NCBI RefSeq assembly: GCF_014199255.1
Contig: NZ_JACIJF010000003.1
Span: forward strand, 372,001 to 436,000
Length of the DNA: 64,000 nt
From: Sphingomonas xinjiangensis
GTDB taxonomy: Bacteria; Pseudomonadota; Alphaproteobacteria; Sphingomonadales; Sphingomonadaceae
Reading direction: 5' to 3'
Shown here: in pieces, positions 25,421 to 34,787 of the stretch
How the letters are laid out: each line of letters opens with the position of its first letter
How positions within the stretch are numbered: position 1 is the stretch's first letter
Translations under genes and position numbers: made by a program
Notes under the pieces: model-generated
The model's input: the letters and a program-made list of their open reading frames with translations, nothing else
Told to the model about the DNA's origin: nothing
Database searches by the model: none

Positions 25421-26068
25421 TTGCGCCTGCTCGCATTCTCCGCCGCGCTGCTGCTCCCGGCCACTGCCGCGGCGCAGACAGAAGATGCGCAGCTTTGGAC
25501 GCAGACCAACGTCAATATCGGGCTGAGCGAAGACACCCGCCTCACCGTGGAAGGCATCGCCAGATGGAGCGACCGGCAAGACGGGCTGTTCCACACGGAG
25601 TTGGGCGGGATCGTCAGCCACAAACTGTCGGAACATGTCGAGGTCGGCTTTGGCTATCGTCATGTCGCCGGGCATGGCGGCAATACCGCCGACGATGAAA
25701 GCCGGCTGCGCCAGCATGTCGTGCTGACCTTTGGACGGATAACGGGGCGCTTCCGGGTCGACGAGCGTTTCCATCCTGACGGGAACGAGATTGGCTTCCG
25801 CATCCGCCCGCTAATCCGCTACAATCATCCTGTCGGCAACGGCGTGTCGCTGTTTGCCAGCCATGAGAGTTTCTTCATGGCGAATGACACGCGATGGGGC
25901 CAGAGCGCCGGCTATGACCGAATGCGCAACCTTGTCGGCGTCACGGTGCCGCTGATGAAAGACTTGTCCGCGGACATCGGATATCTGAACCAATATCGCT
26001 TCGCGCGCGACGGCAATCGCGCGCAGATGGACCACGCAATGTCGCTGCAACTGTCGCTGTCGCTCTGA
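25421..26068 (+). CDS. DUF2490-like outer-membrane protein
   Basis: 215 residues from a TTG at 25421 with TGGAG ten bases upstream, giving a clean signal peptide (LLAFSAALLLPATAAAQ). No ATG fits in this frame near the signal. The mature protein alternates amphipathic strands (LWTQTNVNIGLSEDTRLTVE, VGFGYRHVAGHG) and ends in SLQLSLSL, which fits a small beta-barrel of the DUF2490 family. Function is unknown. Confidence 0.78.
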   Translation: MRLLAFSAALLLPATAAAQTEDAQLWTQTNVNIGLSEDTRLTVEGIARWSDRQDGLFHTELGGIVSHKLSEHVEVGFGYRHVAGHGGNTADDESRLRQHVVLTFGRITGRFRVDERFHPDGNEIGFRIRPLIRYNHPVGNGVSLFASHESFFMANDTRWGQSAGYDRMRNLVGVTVPLMKDLSADIGYLNQYRFARDGNRAQMDHAMSLQLSLSL

Positions 26069-26109
26069 AGGGGATTCCGTCGGGGCACAAAATACCCATA
26101 TTGGGAACA

Positions 26110-28281
26110 ATGCCCGGCAACCGCGCCCGTGTCCTCGTGCTGCATCCAGCGCTTGGCCCCCTCGACTATCGCGTGCCGCACGGCATGCGTGTCGAGCCGG
26201 GGTCGATCGTGTCTGCGCCGATCGGGCCGCGTCCTTATGCCGGGGTGGTGTGGGAAGCCGAGCGGCTGCCGACCGAGGAAGTCGGCGACAACCGGCTGCG
26301 CAACCTGTTGTCGGTCGCCGATGCGCCGCCGCTGACCGCAGCGGTGCGGCGGCTGGTGGAATGGACGGCGAACTACTATCTGGCGCCGCTCTCGTCGGTG
26401 CTGCGCATGGCGCTGTCTTCGACCGCGGCGTTCGAGAATGCGCCGACCATCATCGAATATCGCGCCACCGGGTTGGTGCCCGATCGGATGACGCCGCAGC
26501 GCGAACAGGCGCTGGAGCGGATCGGCGACCGCCAGGGGCTGGTGCGCGAACTCGCCACTATCGCTGACGTGTCCGAGGCAGTGATTCGGGGCTTGTGCAA
26601 GCTCGGCGCGATCGAGGCGGTGACGGTGGATACCGACTCGCCCTACCCCCTACCCGATCCGAACTTCGCCCCGCCCGAGCTCAGCAAGGAACAAATCGAC
26701 GTCGCGAGCATCCTTCGCCAGGCGGTGGGCGCGGCGGCGTTCCAGCCCTTCCTGCTCGATGGCGTCACGGGCTCGGGCAAGACCGAGGTCTATTTCGAAG
26801 CCGTCGCAGCAGCGCTGGCCGCGGGCAAGCAGACCTTGGTGCTGCTGCCCGAGATCGCGCTGACCGAGCCGTTCCTCACGCGCTTTGCCAAGCGATTCGG
26901 GTGCGAGCCGATCGCCTGGCATTCGGGGCTGCGCACCTCACAGCGCCGCCGCGCCTGGCGGGCGATCGCAAGGGGGCAGGCGATGGTAACGGTGGGTGCG
27001 CGCTCGGCGCTGTTCCTGCCCTATCGCAACCTGGGCCTGATCGTCGTCGACGAGGCGCACGAGACCAGCTTTAAGCAGGAAGACGGCGTGCACTACCATG
27101 CGCGCGACGTTGCGGTGATGCGCGGCAAGTTCGAGAGCTGCCCGGTGATCCTCGCTTCCGCTACGCCGGCGATCGAAACGCGGCACCAGGTCGAGCTTGG
27201 CCGCTACGAAGAGCTGAAGCTGCCGGGCCGCTACGGCGTGGCCGAATTGCCCGAGATCGAGGCGATCGACTTGATCAAGGAACCGCCCGAGCGCGGGCGC
27301 TGGCTGGCGCCAAAGCTGGTGCTGGCGATCGACGCGGCGCTGGAGCGGGGCGAACAGTCGCTGCTGTTCCTCAATCGCCGCGGCTATGCGCCGCTGACGC
27401 TGTGCCGGCATTGCGGACACCGTTTTCAATGTCCGAACTGCACCGCCTGGATGGTCGAGCACCGGCTGATCCGGCGGCTGTCGTGCCACCATTGCGGGCA
27501 TAGCGTGCCGACGCCCGAGATCTGCCCCGAATGCGAGGAGCCCGACAGCCTGGTCGCGTGCGGGCCGGGCGTGGAGCGGATCGCCGACGAAGTGGCGGCG
27601 CTGTGGCCACAGGCGAAGACGGCGATCGTCACCTCCGACACCTTGTGGTCGCCGGCCAAGGCGGCCGAGTTCGTGCAGCGCATGGAGCATGGCGACATCG
27701 ACATCGTCGTGGGCACTCAATTGGTGACCAAGGGCTATCACTTCCCGAACCTGACGGTGGTGGGGGTGGTCGACGCCGATCTGGGGCTCGATGGCGGCGA
27801 TCTGCGCGCAGCCGAACGGACCTTCCAGCAGATCATGCAGGTGTCGGGACGCGCCGGGCGCGGCGAGAAGCCGGGCACCGTGTTTATCCAAACGCACGCT
27901 CCGGACGCCGGGGTGATGCAGGCGCTGGTGTCCGGCGACAGCGCCGCCTTCTACGAAGCCGAAACCGAGGCGCGGCGCGAGGCGGAGGCGCCGCCGTTCG
28001 GGCGCTATGCCGCGATCATCGTGTCGAGCGAGGACAAGGGCGCGGCGCATGACGTCGCGCGGATGATCGGCCGCACGGCACCGCAGAGCGAAGAGATGCA
28101 CGTTTACGGCCCCGCCCCAGCCCCGCTCGCCATGCTGCGCGGGCGGCATCGCTTTCGCCTGCTGGTGCATGCCCGGCGCGCGTTCGACGTGCAGGACGTG
28201 ATCCGCGAATGGCTGGGTGGGCTCGAATGGGGCGCCAAGGTGCGCGTCGCGGTGGACGTGGACCCGTATAACTTCCTCTAG
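26110..28281 (+). CDS. priA: primosomal helicase PriA
   Basis: 723 residues from ATG 26110 (TTG 26101 also possible). An N-terminal 3'-DNA-binding domain is followed by helicase motifs GVTGSGKTEVYFE (Walker A), VDEAHETSFKQ (DEAH) and LFLNRRGYAPLTLC. The paired zinc-binding sites are CRHCGHRFQCPNC and CHHCGHSVPTPEICPEC. GTQLVTKGYHFPNLTVVGV and QVSGRAGRGEKPG complete the family set. PriA restarts stalled replication forks. Length is normal for alphaproteobacteria. Confidence 0.95.
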   Translation: MPGNRARVLVLHPALGPLDYRVPHGMRVEPGSIVSAPIGPRPYAGVVWEAERLPTEEVGDNRLRNLLSVADAPPLTAAVRRLVEWTANYYLAPLSSVLRMALSSTAAFENAPTIIEYRATGLVPDRMTPQREQALERIGDRQGLVRELATIADVSEAVIRGLCKLGAIEAVTVDTDSPYPLPDPNFAPPELSKEQIDVASILRQAVGAAAFQPFLLDGVTGSGKTEVYFEAVAAALAAGKQTLVLLPEIALTEPFLTRFAKRFGCEPIAWHSGLRTSQRRRAWRAIARGQAMVTVGARSALFLPYRNLGLIVVDEAHETSFKQEDGVHYHARDVAVMRGKFESCPVILASATPAIETRHQVELGRYEELKLPGRYGVAELPEIEAIDLIKEPPERGRWLAPKLVLAIDAALERGEQSLLFLNRRGYAPLTLCRHCGHRFQCPNCTAWMVEHRLIRRLSCHHCGHSVPTPEICPECEEPDSLVACGPGVERIADEVAALWPQAKTAIVTSDTLWSPAKAAEFVQRMEHGDIDIVVGTQLVTKGYHFPNLTVVGVVDADLGLDGGDLRAAERTFQQIMQVSGRAGRGEKPGTVFIQTHAPDAGVMQALVSGDSAAFYEAETEARREAEAPPFGRYAAIIVSSEDKGAAHDVARMIGRTAPQSEEMHVYGPAPAPLAMLRGRHRFRLLVHARRAFDVQDVIREWLGGLEWGAKVRVAVDVDPYNFL

Positions 28282-28354
28282 CGCGTGTCGCTTTGCTGCA
28301 ATCCCGATGCGGCAGACACGGCTATCGTCGGTCGACTGCTTGAGGGGGCGAGGA

Positions 28355-29881
28355 ATGAAGAGAATTTCGCTGTTGCTGGCCGGGATGCTGGCGCCGGTCA
28401 GCGCCCATGCGGCGGAGTGGCACGAAGCCAGCACCGCGCATTTCGTGGTCTATTCCGAACAATCGCCGGCAAAGCTGGAGCAGTTCGCTGGCCGGCTGGA
28501 GCGGTTCGATGCCGCGATTCGCTGGATGCGGGGTCTGCCGGACGAGCCGGTCGGCAAGGCGAACCGCGTCACGGTGTATGTCGTCGATGATACCGCCGAT
28601 GTGGAGCGGCTCTCGTTTCGCAATGCCGCTGGTTTCTACCAGCCGCGCGCGGGCGGATCGCTGGCGGTGGTGCCGCGCTCGGCAGGGGCGGCGGAGACGA
28701 GCCTGAGCGCACAGGCGATCCTGCTGCACGAATATACCCACCACCTGTTCTGGACCCAGTCGCCCAACGCCGTCTACCCGTCTTGGTATATCGAGGGATA
28801 TGCCGAGACGCTGGCGACGGTGAAGTTCTATGACGACGGCGCGATCGATTACGGGCGTCCGCCGCAATATCGCGGCTATGGGCTGATGACCGGCAACGCG
28901 CTGCCGATCAAGAAACTGCTGATGGCCGACACGCTGAAGCTGAGCGACCAGCAGCGCGAGGGCCTGTATGGCCGGGGTTGGCTGTTGTCGCATTACCTGC
29001 TGCTGTCTGGGCAGCGCCGCGGTCAACTGGCCGAGTATCTGACCGCCATCAACGCGGGAAAACCGCCGCTGGAGGCGGCAAAGGCGTTCGGCGATCTGGA
29101 CGCGCTCGACCGCGAGCTGGAGCGCTACAAGCGTGGCACCTTCGGCGTGCGCAAGCTCAGCGCGTCGGTCATCAAGCCTGCCGCGGTCCAGATGCGCAAG
29201 CTGACGGCCGGCGAAGCCGCGACGATGGACGTGCGCATCCGCTCCAAGGTGGGCGTGAATGCCAAGTCCGCGCCGGGCGTGTACGAGCGCGCACGGCGCG
29301 CCGCGGCCGCTTACCCCAATGATTGCGGCGCGCAGCTGGTGCTGGCTGAAGCGGCCTATGATGCGCGCGACTACCCGGCGGCGGAGGCTGCGGCCGACCG
29401 CGCGTTGAAGGCTGATGCCAACGCGGTTGACGCCCATGTGTACAAGGCGATGGCGCGTATGGCGGCCGCCCAGAAAGCAGGCGACAAGACGCCCGCCACC
29501 TGGAGCGCAATCCGGAAGATCATCGCGGCGGGCAACCGCATCGATCCGGAGGATCCCGAGCCGTTGATCCTCTATTACCGCAGCTTCGTGGATATCGGCG
29601 CGGCGCCCAGCGACAATGCCAAGGCCGGATTGCATAAAGCGTTCCAGCTGGCGCCGCAGGACAATCGGCTCCGCTTCAACCTGGCCACCATGCTGCTGCG
29701 CGACGGCGACAAGAAGGGTGCGCGCGCGATGCTGGCGCCGCTCGCCTTTCAGCCGCACGGTAAAGGGCTGGCGGTGATATCCAACGCGCTGATCACGTTG
29801 ATCGACAGTGGCGACACCGACGCGGTGCTGCACAAGCTGGATGAGGCGAAGGACGGCGAGGACGCGCGCGAGCCAACATAA
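28355..29881 (+). CDS. secreted HExxH metallopeptidase-like protein with TPR region
   Basis: 508 residues from ATG 28355, which has GGGCGAGGA just upstream and yields a signal peptide (ISLLLAGMLAPVSAHAA). The middle carries a zinc motif HEYTH followed about 20 residues later by WYIEGYAET, so the metal site would be His, His and Glu as in gluzincins. The second half holds at least two TPR-like repeats (AAYPNDCGAQLVLAEAAYDA region and PLILYYRSFVDIGA onward). It is probably a periplasmic or surface peptidase with a protein-binding tail. The substrate is unknown. It is followed 82 bases later by a membrane serine protease. Confidence 0.7.
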   Translation: MKRISLLLAGMLAPVSAHAAEWHEASTAHFVVYSEQSPAKLEQFAGRLERFDAAIRWMRGLPDEPVGKANRVTVYVVDDTADVERLSFRNAAGFYQPRAGGSLAVVPRSAGAAETSLSAQAILLHEYTHHLFWTQSPNAVYPSWYIEGYAETLATVKFYDDGAIDYGRPPQYRGYGLMTGNALPIKKLLMADTLKLSDQQREGLYGRGWLLSHYLLLSGQRRGQLAEYLTAINAGKPPLEAAKAFGDLDALDRELERYKRGTFGVRKLSASVIKPAAVQMRKLTAGEAATMDVRIRSKVGVNAKSAPGVYERARRAAAAYPNDCGAQLVLAEAAYDARDYPAAEAAADRALKADANAVDAHVYKAMARMAAAQKAGDKTPATWSAIRKIIAAGNRIDPEDPEPLILYYRSFVDIGAAPSDNAKAGLHKAFQLAPQDNRLRFNLATMLLRDGDKKGARAMLAPLAFQPHGKGLAVISNALITLIDSGDTDAVLHKLDEAKDGEDAREPT

Positions 29882-29963
29882 ACCCGCCCGGCGTCGCCCC
29901 GCCAGCTTGAACCCAAGGCCGTTTTCCCCGAAAGCTCTGGCACAACGAGAGGGTCGGGATTTC

Positions 29964-31502
29964 ATGGTTCGGCGGTTGCTGGCGCTGGTGGCGTTGATGC
30001 TGGTGTGGAGCGCGCCGGCGCGCGCGGATGACATTTCCGCGGCGGGGCGCGGCGTGGTGCGGATCGTGACCATCGCGGTCGTCGACGACGAAGTGGTCGG
30101 CTTTGGCCATGGCAGCGGCTTTGCCGTGGCGCCCAACCGGATCGTCACCAACGCCCATGTCGTCGAGCTTGCGTCGCGCTATCCCGACAATGTCGTGATC
30201 GGCGTCGTGCCGTCTGAGGGCGACAAGTCCGTCCAGGGCAGGCTGATCGCGATCGATCCGGCGCGCGACCTGGCGCTCATCGAGTTTTCGGGCGTGCGCC
30301 TCTCTCCCCTTACCTTGTTCACCGGCGCGCCCACCGACGGCGAGGCGCTGATCGCGCTGGGCTATCCCGGCAATGTCGATCTCGCCACCGCGCGCTCGGC
30401 CGCGGACTTCATCAAGCCGCAATCGCCGGTGCGCTCGCAGGGCGGCTTCGCCGGCGCGCGCGCGCTGGAAGGCACCAATGTGCTGTTGCACACCGCCAAC
30501 ATCGCGCGCGGCAATTCGGGCGGCCCGCTGCTCGACCGCTGCGGCCGCGTAATCGGGGTTAATTCGGCGATCACGCGCGCGGATGAAGGGGACGCGACTT
30601 TCGCCTTCGCCATCGCCCAGAGCGAGTTGGCCGCCTTCCTTCAGGAAGCGCGCCAGCCGGTGGCGGCGGTCGGAACCTCCTGCACCACTGTCGAAGAGCA
30701 GATGGCGCGCGATCGGAGTGCCGACGAACAGGCGCGCCAATTAACCGAGCAGGAAGCACGCGCCGCGGCCGCCAAGGCGGAGGCGAACCGCCAGCAGGCG
30801 CTGGAACAGGCACGCGCCCGCAACGAGGCGACGCGCGAGAACTTCATGGCCGGCGCCGCGGTGCTGCTGGTGCTCGGGGCGCTGGCGCTGGGCGGCGCCG
30901 GGCTGCTGCTGTCGCGTGAGCGCCGGCGCGAGGCCGTCTGGGTCGCGATAGGCGGCGGCGTGCTGATGCTGGGCGCGGTGGTGCTGTTCCTCAGCCGCCC
31001 GAACTTCAACCCCGACCGAGTCTTGGCGCTGCCCAAGGCGGCCCCCGGCAACAGCGCCGTGCCGGCGCCCAATGCCGGGCGCGGCAAGCTGGTCTGCACG
31101 CTTCAGCCCGAGCGCAGCCGCGTGACGGTGACCGCGACCAATACGGTGAACCTGGATATCGGCCGCGACGGGTGCATCAACGGGCGTACGCAATATGCCG
31201 AAGCGGGCGATCGGTGGCAGCGCATCCTGGTGCCCGGGCAGGAACAGACCGTCTCGGTGCTGGATTATGACCCGGCGACGCGAACCTACACCAACACGCG
31301 CTACCTGCTCTCTGCCGAGCAGATGACGCGCGCGCGGCAGCTGCGGGCGGCGGTGCCGCTCAAGACCTGCTCCGCCGATCAGGCGGCACGGGCGAACCTG
31401 GCGACGCAGCAGCAGGCAATCCGCGCATCGTTGCCGCAGGTGTACAACGAAAAGCTGGTCTATGGCTGCCGCGCGGCGCCAGGAGCGTCCGCCGCGGACT
31501 AG
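29964..31502 (+). CDS. trypsin-like serine protease with membrane anchor and C-terminal domain
   Basis: 512 residues from ATG 29964. A signal peptide (LLALVALMLVWSAPARA) leads to an S1/Deg-type protease domain with the triad His in TNAHVV, Asp in ARDLALIEF and Ser in GNSGGPLLD. A charged coiled-coil (ARQLTEQEARAAAAKAEANR region) precedes two hydrophobic helices near residues 296-345. A beta-rich C-terminal domain of unknown type with two or three cysteines follows. The order protease-coiled coil-two helices is unusual compared with DegP and lacks a PDZ domain. It may act on envelope proteins; co-transcription with the HExxH protein is possible. Confidence 0.75.
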   Translation: MVRRLLALVALMLVWSAPARADDISAAGRGVVRIVTIAVVDDEVVGFGHGSGFAVAPNRIVTNAHVVELASRYPDNVVIGVVPSEGDKSVQGRLIAIDPARDLALIEFSGVRLSPLTLFTGAPTDGEALIALGYPGNVDLATARSAADFIKPQSPVRSQGGFAGARALEGTNVLLHTANIARGNSGGPLLDRCGRVIGVNSAITRADEGDATFAFAIAQSELAAFLQEARQPVAAVGTSCTTVEEQMARDRSADEQARQLTEQEARAAAAKAEANRQQALEQARARNEATRENFMAGAAVLLVLGALALGGAGLLLSRERRREAVWVAIGGGVLMLGAVVLFLSRPNFNPDRVLALPKAAPGNSAVPAPNAGRGKLVCTLQPERSRVTVTATNTVNLDIGRDGCINGRTQYAEAGDRWQRILVPGQEQTVSVLDYDPATRTYTNTRYLLSAEQMTRARQLRAAVPLKTCSADQAARANLATQQQAIRASLPQVYNEKLVYGCRAAPGASAAD

Positions 31503-31668
31503 CGGCGGACACGCAGCTTAGCCGCGCGTCCGCTGCCGAATCGACGAACGTCCTGCCGTGCCCCTGCCGATGTCATAGTTTCGTAACATCGGACGGCTCA
31601 AGCATCGGTGTCGAGGCGTGCGGGGCTCCGGTCTCGTTCTTTCGAGGTACACGCGCGTCTCGGCACCC

Positions 31669-32709
31669 TCAGTCCTGCACCCCTTCGCGCCGGCGCAGAA
31701 CCCGCTTGCGATCGATGCCATAGGCATAGCCGCCCATGGTGCCGTCGCTACGCTGTGCACGGTGGCAGGGGATGATCACCGCCACTTGGTTCGCGCCGCA
31801 GGCCGTGCCGGCCGCCCGCACCGCTCCCGGGCGACCGGCGGCAACGGCCAGCTGGGAATAACTACGCGTCTCGCCTGGCGGAATGGCGCGCAGCGCCTGC
31901 CACACCGCTTCCTGAAAGGCGGTGCCCCGCACGTCCAGCGGCAGGCTGATGTCGCGCCCGGGCGTTTCCAGTTCTGCGACGACACGCGCGCCAAGGCGCT
32001 CCAGGGCTTCGCCGCCTTCTCGGATCTCCGCGGCGGGGAAGCGCCTGGCGAGGCCCTCCGCATCTTCATCGAAGGCGACGCGGCACAATCCCTTGTCCGT
32101 CGCGGCGATCAGCAGCGGGCCCAGGCTGGTCGGTGCAACCGTCCAGCGGATCGTCACCCCTGCCCCGCCCTGCTTCCATATGCTGGGTGTCATACCGAGT
32201 CGCGCCTGCGCGCTTTCGTAGAAGCGGCTGGGCGCGGAATAGCCCGCCGCATAGATCGCGGCGGTGACGCTGGCTTCTTCGTCCAGAGCTTCGGCGGCGC
32301 GGCGCGCACGCAGACCGCGTGCATAAGCGGCGGGGCTGACGCCCGTTGCGCGCTTGAACAGCCGCTGGAAATGATGCGGCGCGTAGCCGACAGCGCCGGC
32401 CAGTGCCTCCAGCGTCAAGCTCGCCTCGGCACCATCGAGAAGCGCCACTGCCTTGGCCACCGCCAAGCGTTCGCGGGTGATTTCGTCGGGCTTGCACCGC
32501 AGGCAGGCCCGAAACCCCGCCATGCGTGCCGCTTCGGGGCCGGGCAGGAAAAGGACATGCGCGCGCTTCGGCCGACGCGCCGGACAAGTGGGCTTGCAAT
32601 AAATGCCGGTGGTAGTCACCGCGACGACGAACCGGTCGTCATAGGCCCGGTCGCGCGCCTCGAACGCCGCCCAGGCCGCATCGTCGGATAGTGCCTGCTG
32701 CTGTGTCAT
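31669..32709 (-). CDS. ada: Ada: AraC-type regulator and O6-methylguanine-DNA methyltransferase
   Basis: 346 residues from ATG 32709. The N-terminal zinc site has Cys38, Cys42, Cys69 and Cys72 (GIYCKPTC, FRACLRC); Cys38 is the methylphosphotriester acceptor. An AraC helix-turn-helix follows (EALAGAVGYAPHHFQRLFKR). The C-terminal methyltransferase has VWQALRAIPPGETRSY and the active Cys315 in IPCHRA. Ada repairs alkylated DNA by taking the methyl group and, once methylated, activates its own gene. No alkA or alkB is adjacent. Confidence 0.93.
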   Translation of the reverse strand: MTQQQALSDDAAWAAFEARDRAYDDRFVVAVTTTGIYCKPTCPARRPKRAHVLFLPGPEAARMAGFRACLRCKPDEITRERLAVAKAVALLDGAEASLTLEALAGAVGYAPHHFQRLFKRATGVSPAAYARGLRARRAAEALDEEASVTAAIYAAGYSAPSRFYESAQARLGMTPSIWKQGGAGVTIRWTVAPTSLGPLLIAATDKGLCRVAFDEDAEGLARRFPAAEIREGGEALERLGARVVAELETPGRDISLPLDVRGTAFQEAVWQALRAIPPGETRSYSQLAVAAGRPGAVRAAGTACGANQVAVIIPCHRAQRSDGTMGGYAYGIDRKRVLRRREGVQD

Positions 32710-32768
32710 GCGAGGGGTATACCCGCGGCGCCGCGGCACCGCATCCCGCCGCTTGCGGTCAAACCGTG

Positions 32769-33194
32769 TCAGCGTTTGGGAAAAGGCGTGACATTGTCGG
32801 GCAGCGAGTCCTGCGGTGCGGGATCCGGCAGCGGCCAGTGCGCGAGCGCTTCGCGCAACTCAGCGAACATGGAGGCCTGGCCCCGATAGGCGCGTTCCAT
32901 CTGCGTCTCGGCCAGGGGCTCGAGAAACTCGCAGCCATGCCGTTCGCCCTCGCTGCGCACGACGCGCGCCTCGCGCAGGCCGGCCCCGGACAGCCCGATG
33001 GTCACCAGGGTGCCGACGGGGTACTCAAGCGGCGACAGGAACAGAAAGCCGGTGCGGGACAGATTCTCGATCTGCACGTCCACCGGACCCCCGTCGCCAC
33101 CGCGCAGCCGCGCTTCGCCCGCGACATAGAAGCGCACGGCTCCCCGCTGGTCGATCTCTCCCAATACTTCCAGCCTTGCGACCAGCACGCTCAA
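32769..33194 (-). CDS. PilZ-domain protein
   Basis: 141 residues, single PilZ domain. Both c-di-GMP-binding signatures are visible: RGAVR (RxxxR, Arg17 and Arg21) and ENLSRTG (N/DxSxxG, residues 44-49). A helical C-terminal tail of about 45 residues (ETQMERAYRGQASMFAELRE) may contact a partner. No flagellar, pilus or diguanylate cyclase gene is nearby, so the output is unknown. Confidence 0.82.
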   Translation of the reverse strand: MSVLVARLEVLGEIDQRGAVRFYVAGEARLRGGDGGPVDVQIENLSRTGFLFLSPLEYPVGTLVTIGLSGAGLREARVVRSEGERHGCEFLEPLAETQMERAYRGQASMFAELREALAHWPLPDPAPQDSLPDNVTPFPKR

Positions 33195-33245
33195 CTCCCG
33201 GCAAGGAGTCGAGCTTTGGCGATGCCGGGTTAAAGCGACGTAAAG

Positions 33246-34550
33246 TCAGACCAGAACGTCGCTGCGGACATGGCCATCGCTGCCGAAGACGCGCAGATAG
33301 CGGGCGATCGCTTCGGGGTTCCCGGTCGCCTTGGCGGGATTGTCGGACAGCTTGACCGCGGGGCGGCCATTGGCCTCTGCGACCTTGACCACTAGCGAGA
33401 CGGGCTTCAGCCCGACGGCATCTTGGGGATCGCAGCCGCGGAAGTCGTTGGTGAGATTGGTGCCCCAGCCGAAACTCAACCGCACCCGGCCATGGAAATG
33501 GCGATAGGCTGCCTCAATCGACTCGACATCCATGCCATCCGACAAAATCAGCAGCTTTTGCCGCGGGTCACGTCCGCGCGCGCGCCACCAGTCCAGGATC
33601 GCCTCGCCCCCTTCGATCGGCGGCGCGCTGTCGGGACGGAAGCCGGTCCAGTCGGCGACCCAGTCCGGCGCATCGCGCAGAAAGGACGCGGTGCCGAACG
33701 CGTCGGGCAGGACGATCAGCAGGTTGCCGCCATAGTGCCGCCGCCATTGATCGAGCACATCGTACGGTGCGCGGCGCAGCGCGTCATCCCCGTCGGCCAG
33801 CGCCCCGAGCACCATGGGCAGTTCATGGGCATTGGTGCCGATCGCCTCCAGGTCATTGTCCATCGCCAGCAACACGTTGGAGGTGCCGATGAATCGGCTG
33901 CCCAGCCCTTCCTTCAAGGCCTCGACGCACCAGCGCTGCCACAGGAAGCCGTGCCGCCGCCTGGTACCGAAGTCTGAAAGGACGAGATCGGGCAGTTGCT
34001 GAAGCCGCTCGACCTTTTCCCACAGCTTGGCCTTGGCGCGGGCATAGAGCACGTCGAGCGCGAAGCGGCCGCGGTCGCGCATCGCGGCACGGGCGCGCAG
34101 TTCGTTGATGATCGTCAGCGCCGGGATTTCCCACATCGTCGTGTGGGTCCACGGACCCTCGAAGCGCAGCTCATACTGCCCATCGACTGCGCGCAGCTCG
34201 TATTCGGGCAGTTGGAACCCGCTGAGCCAGTCGATGAAGTCGGGCGCAAACATCCGCTGCTGGCCGTAGAAGCTGTTGCCGGCTAGCCAGATCAGCTCTT
34301 TTTTCGCAAAACGCACGGTGCGGGCATGGTCCAGCTGCGCGCGCAATTCGGCTTCGTCGATGTCGTCGGCCAGCCGCACCGTCTTTGTACGGTTGATCAG
34401 TTGGAAGGTGACTTGCACGTCGGCATAAAGGTGCCGGATCATCTGCAGCATCAACAGCTTGTAGAAGTCGGTGTCGAGCAGGCTGCGGACGATCGGATCG
34501 TGCCGCCAATTGTGATTATAGGTGCGGGTTGCGATATCGGTGACGGCCAT
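33246..34550 (-). CDS. pncB: nicotinate phosphoribosyltransferase
   Basis: 434 residues from ATG 34550. PncB features are [17 protein letters not shown], the segment [12 protein letters not shown] with nearby [10 protein letters not shown] (the His in RHGF is the phosphorylated one), and [11 protein letters not shown] near the end. It forms nicotinate mononucleotide from nicotinate and PRPP with ATP in NAD salvage. The upstream open frame to 34586 adds a low-complexity stretch and is less likely. Confidence 0.93.
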   Translation of the reverse strand: MAVTDIATRTYNHNWRHDPIVRSLLDTDFYKLLMLQMIRHLYADVQVTFQLINRTKTVRLADDIDEAELRAQLDHARTVRFAKKELIWLAGNSFYGQQRMFAPDFIDWLSGFQLPEYELRAVDGQYELRFEGPWTHTTMWEIPALTIINELRARAAMRDRGRFALDVLYARAKAKLWEKVERLQQLPDLVLSDFGTRRRHGFLWQRWCVEALKEGLGSRFIGTSNVLLAMDNDLEAIGTNAHELPMVLGALADGDDALRRAPYDVLDQWRRHYGGNLLIVLPDAFGTASFLRDAPDWVADWTGFRPDSAPPIEGGEAILDWWRARGRDPRQKLLILSDGMDVESIEAAYRHFHGRVRLSFGWGTNLTNDFRGCDPQDAVGLKPVSLVVKVAEANGRPAVKLSDNPAKATGNPEAIARYLRVFGSDGHVRSDVLV

Positions 34551-34787
34551 CGCCACCGCAACGGCCAAGGGCGTACAAGGGTCCACCTTGACTTACGGCA
34601 GCAATGCTTCCATATGGCCGATTATCGAGGCATTTAGCAGCGTGATCGGACGAGGGCCTTTGGCACCGTCCCGGCTCTGTCTCGGTTGATTTAGCGGCTT
34701 CCCTAGTCACGCGGGTCGTCATTTTTGACCCCGCCTTCGCGCCTGGACTCCGTTCGGGCTCGCTGGCCGTATTCGCAAGGTTTCGCA

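Noticed and set aside
28322..30151. 609-codon minus-strand open frame
   Set aside because: It spans two real plus-strand genes and the gap between them, and shows no motif or ribosome site.
31503..31545. Hairpin after the membrane protease gene as a terminator
   Set aside because: The stem (GCGGCGGAC... with GTCCGCTGC) is fair but no T-run follows on either strand, so intrinsic termination is not supported.
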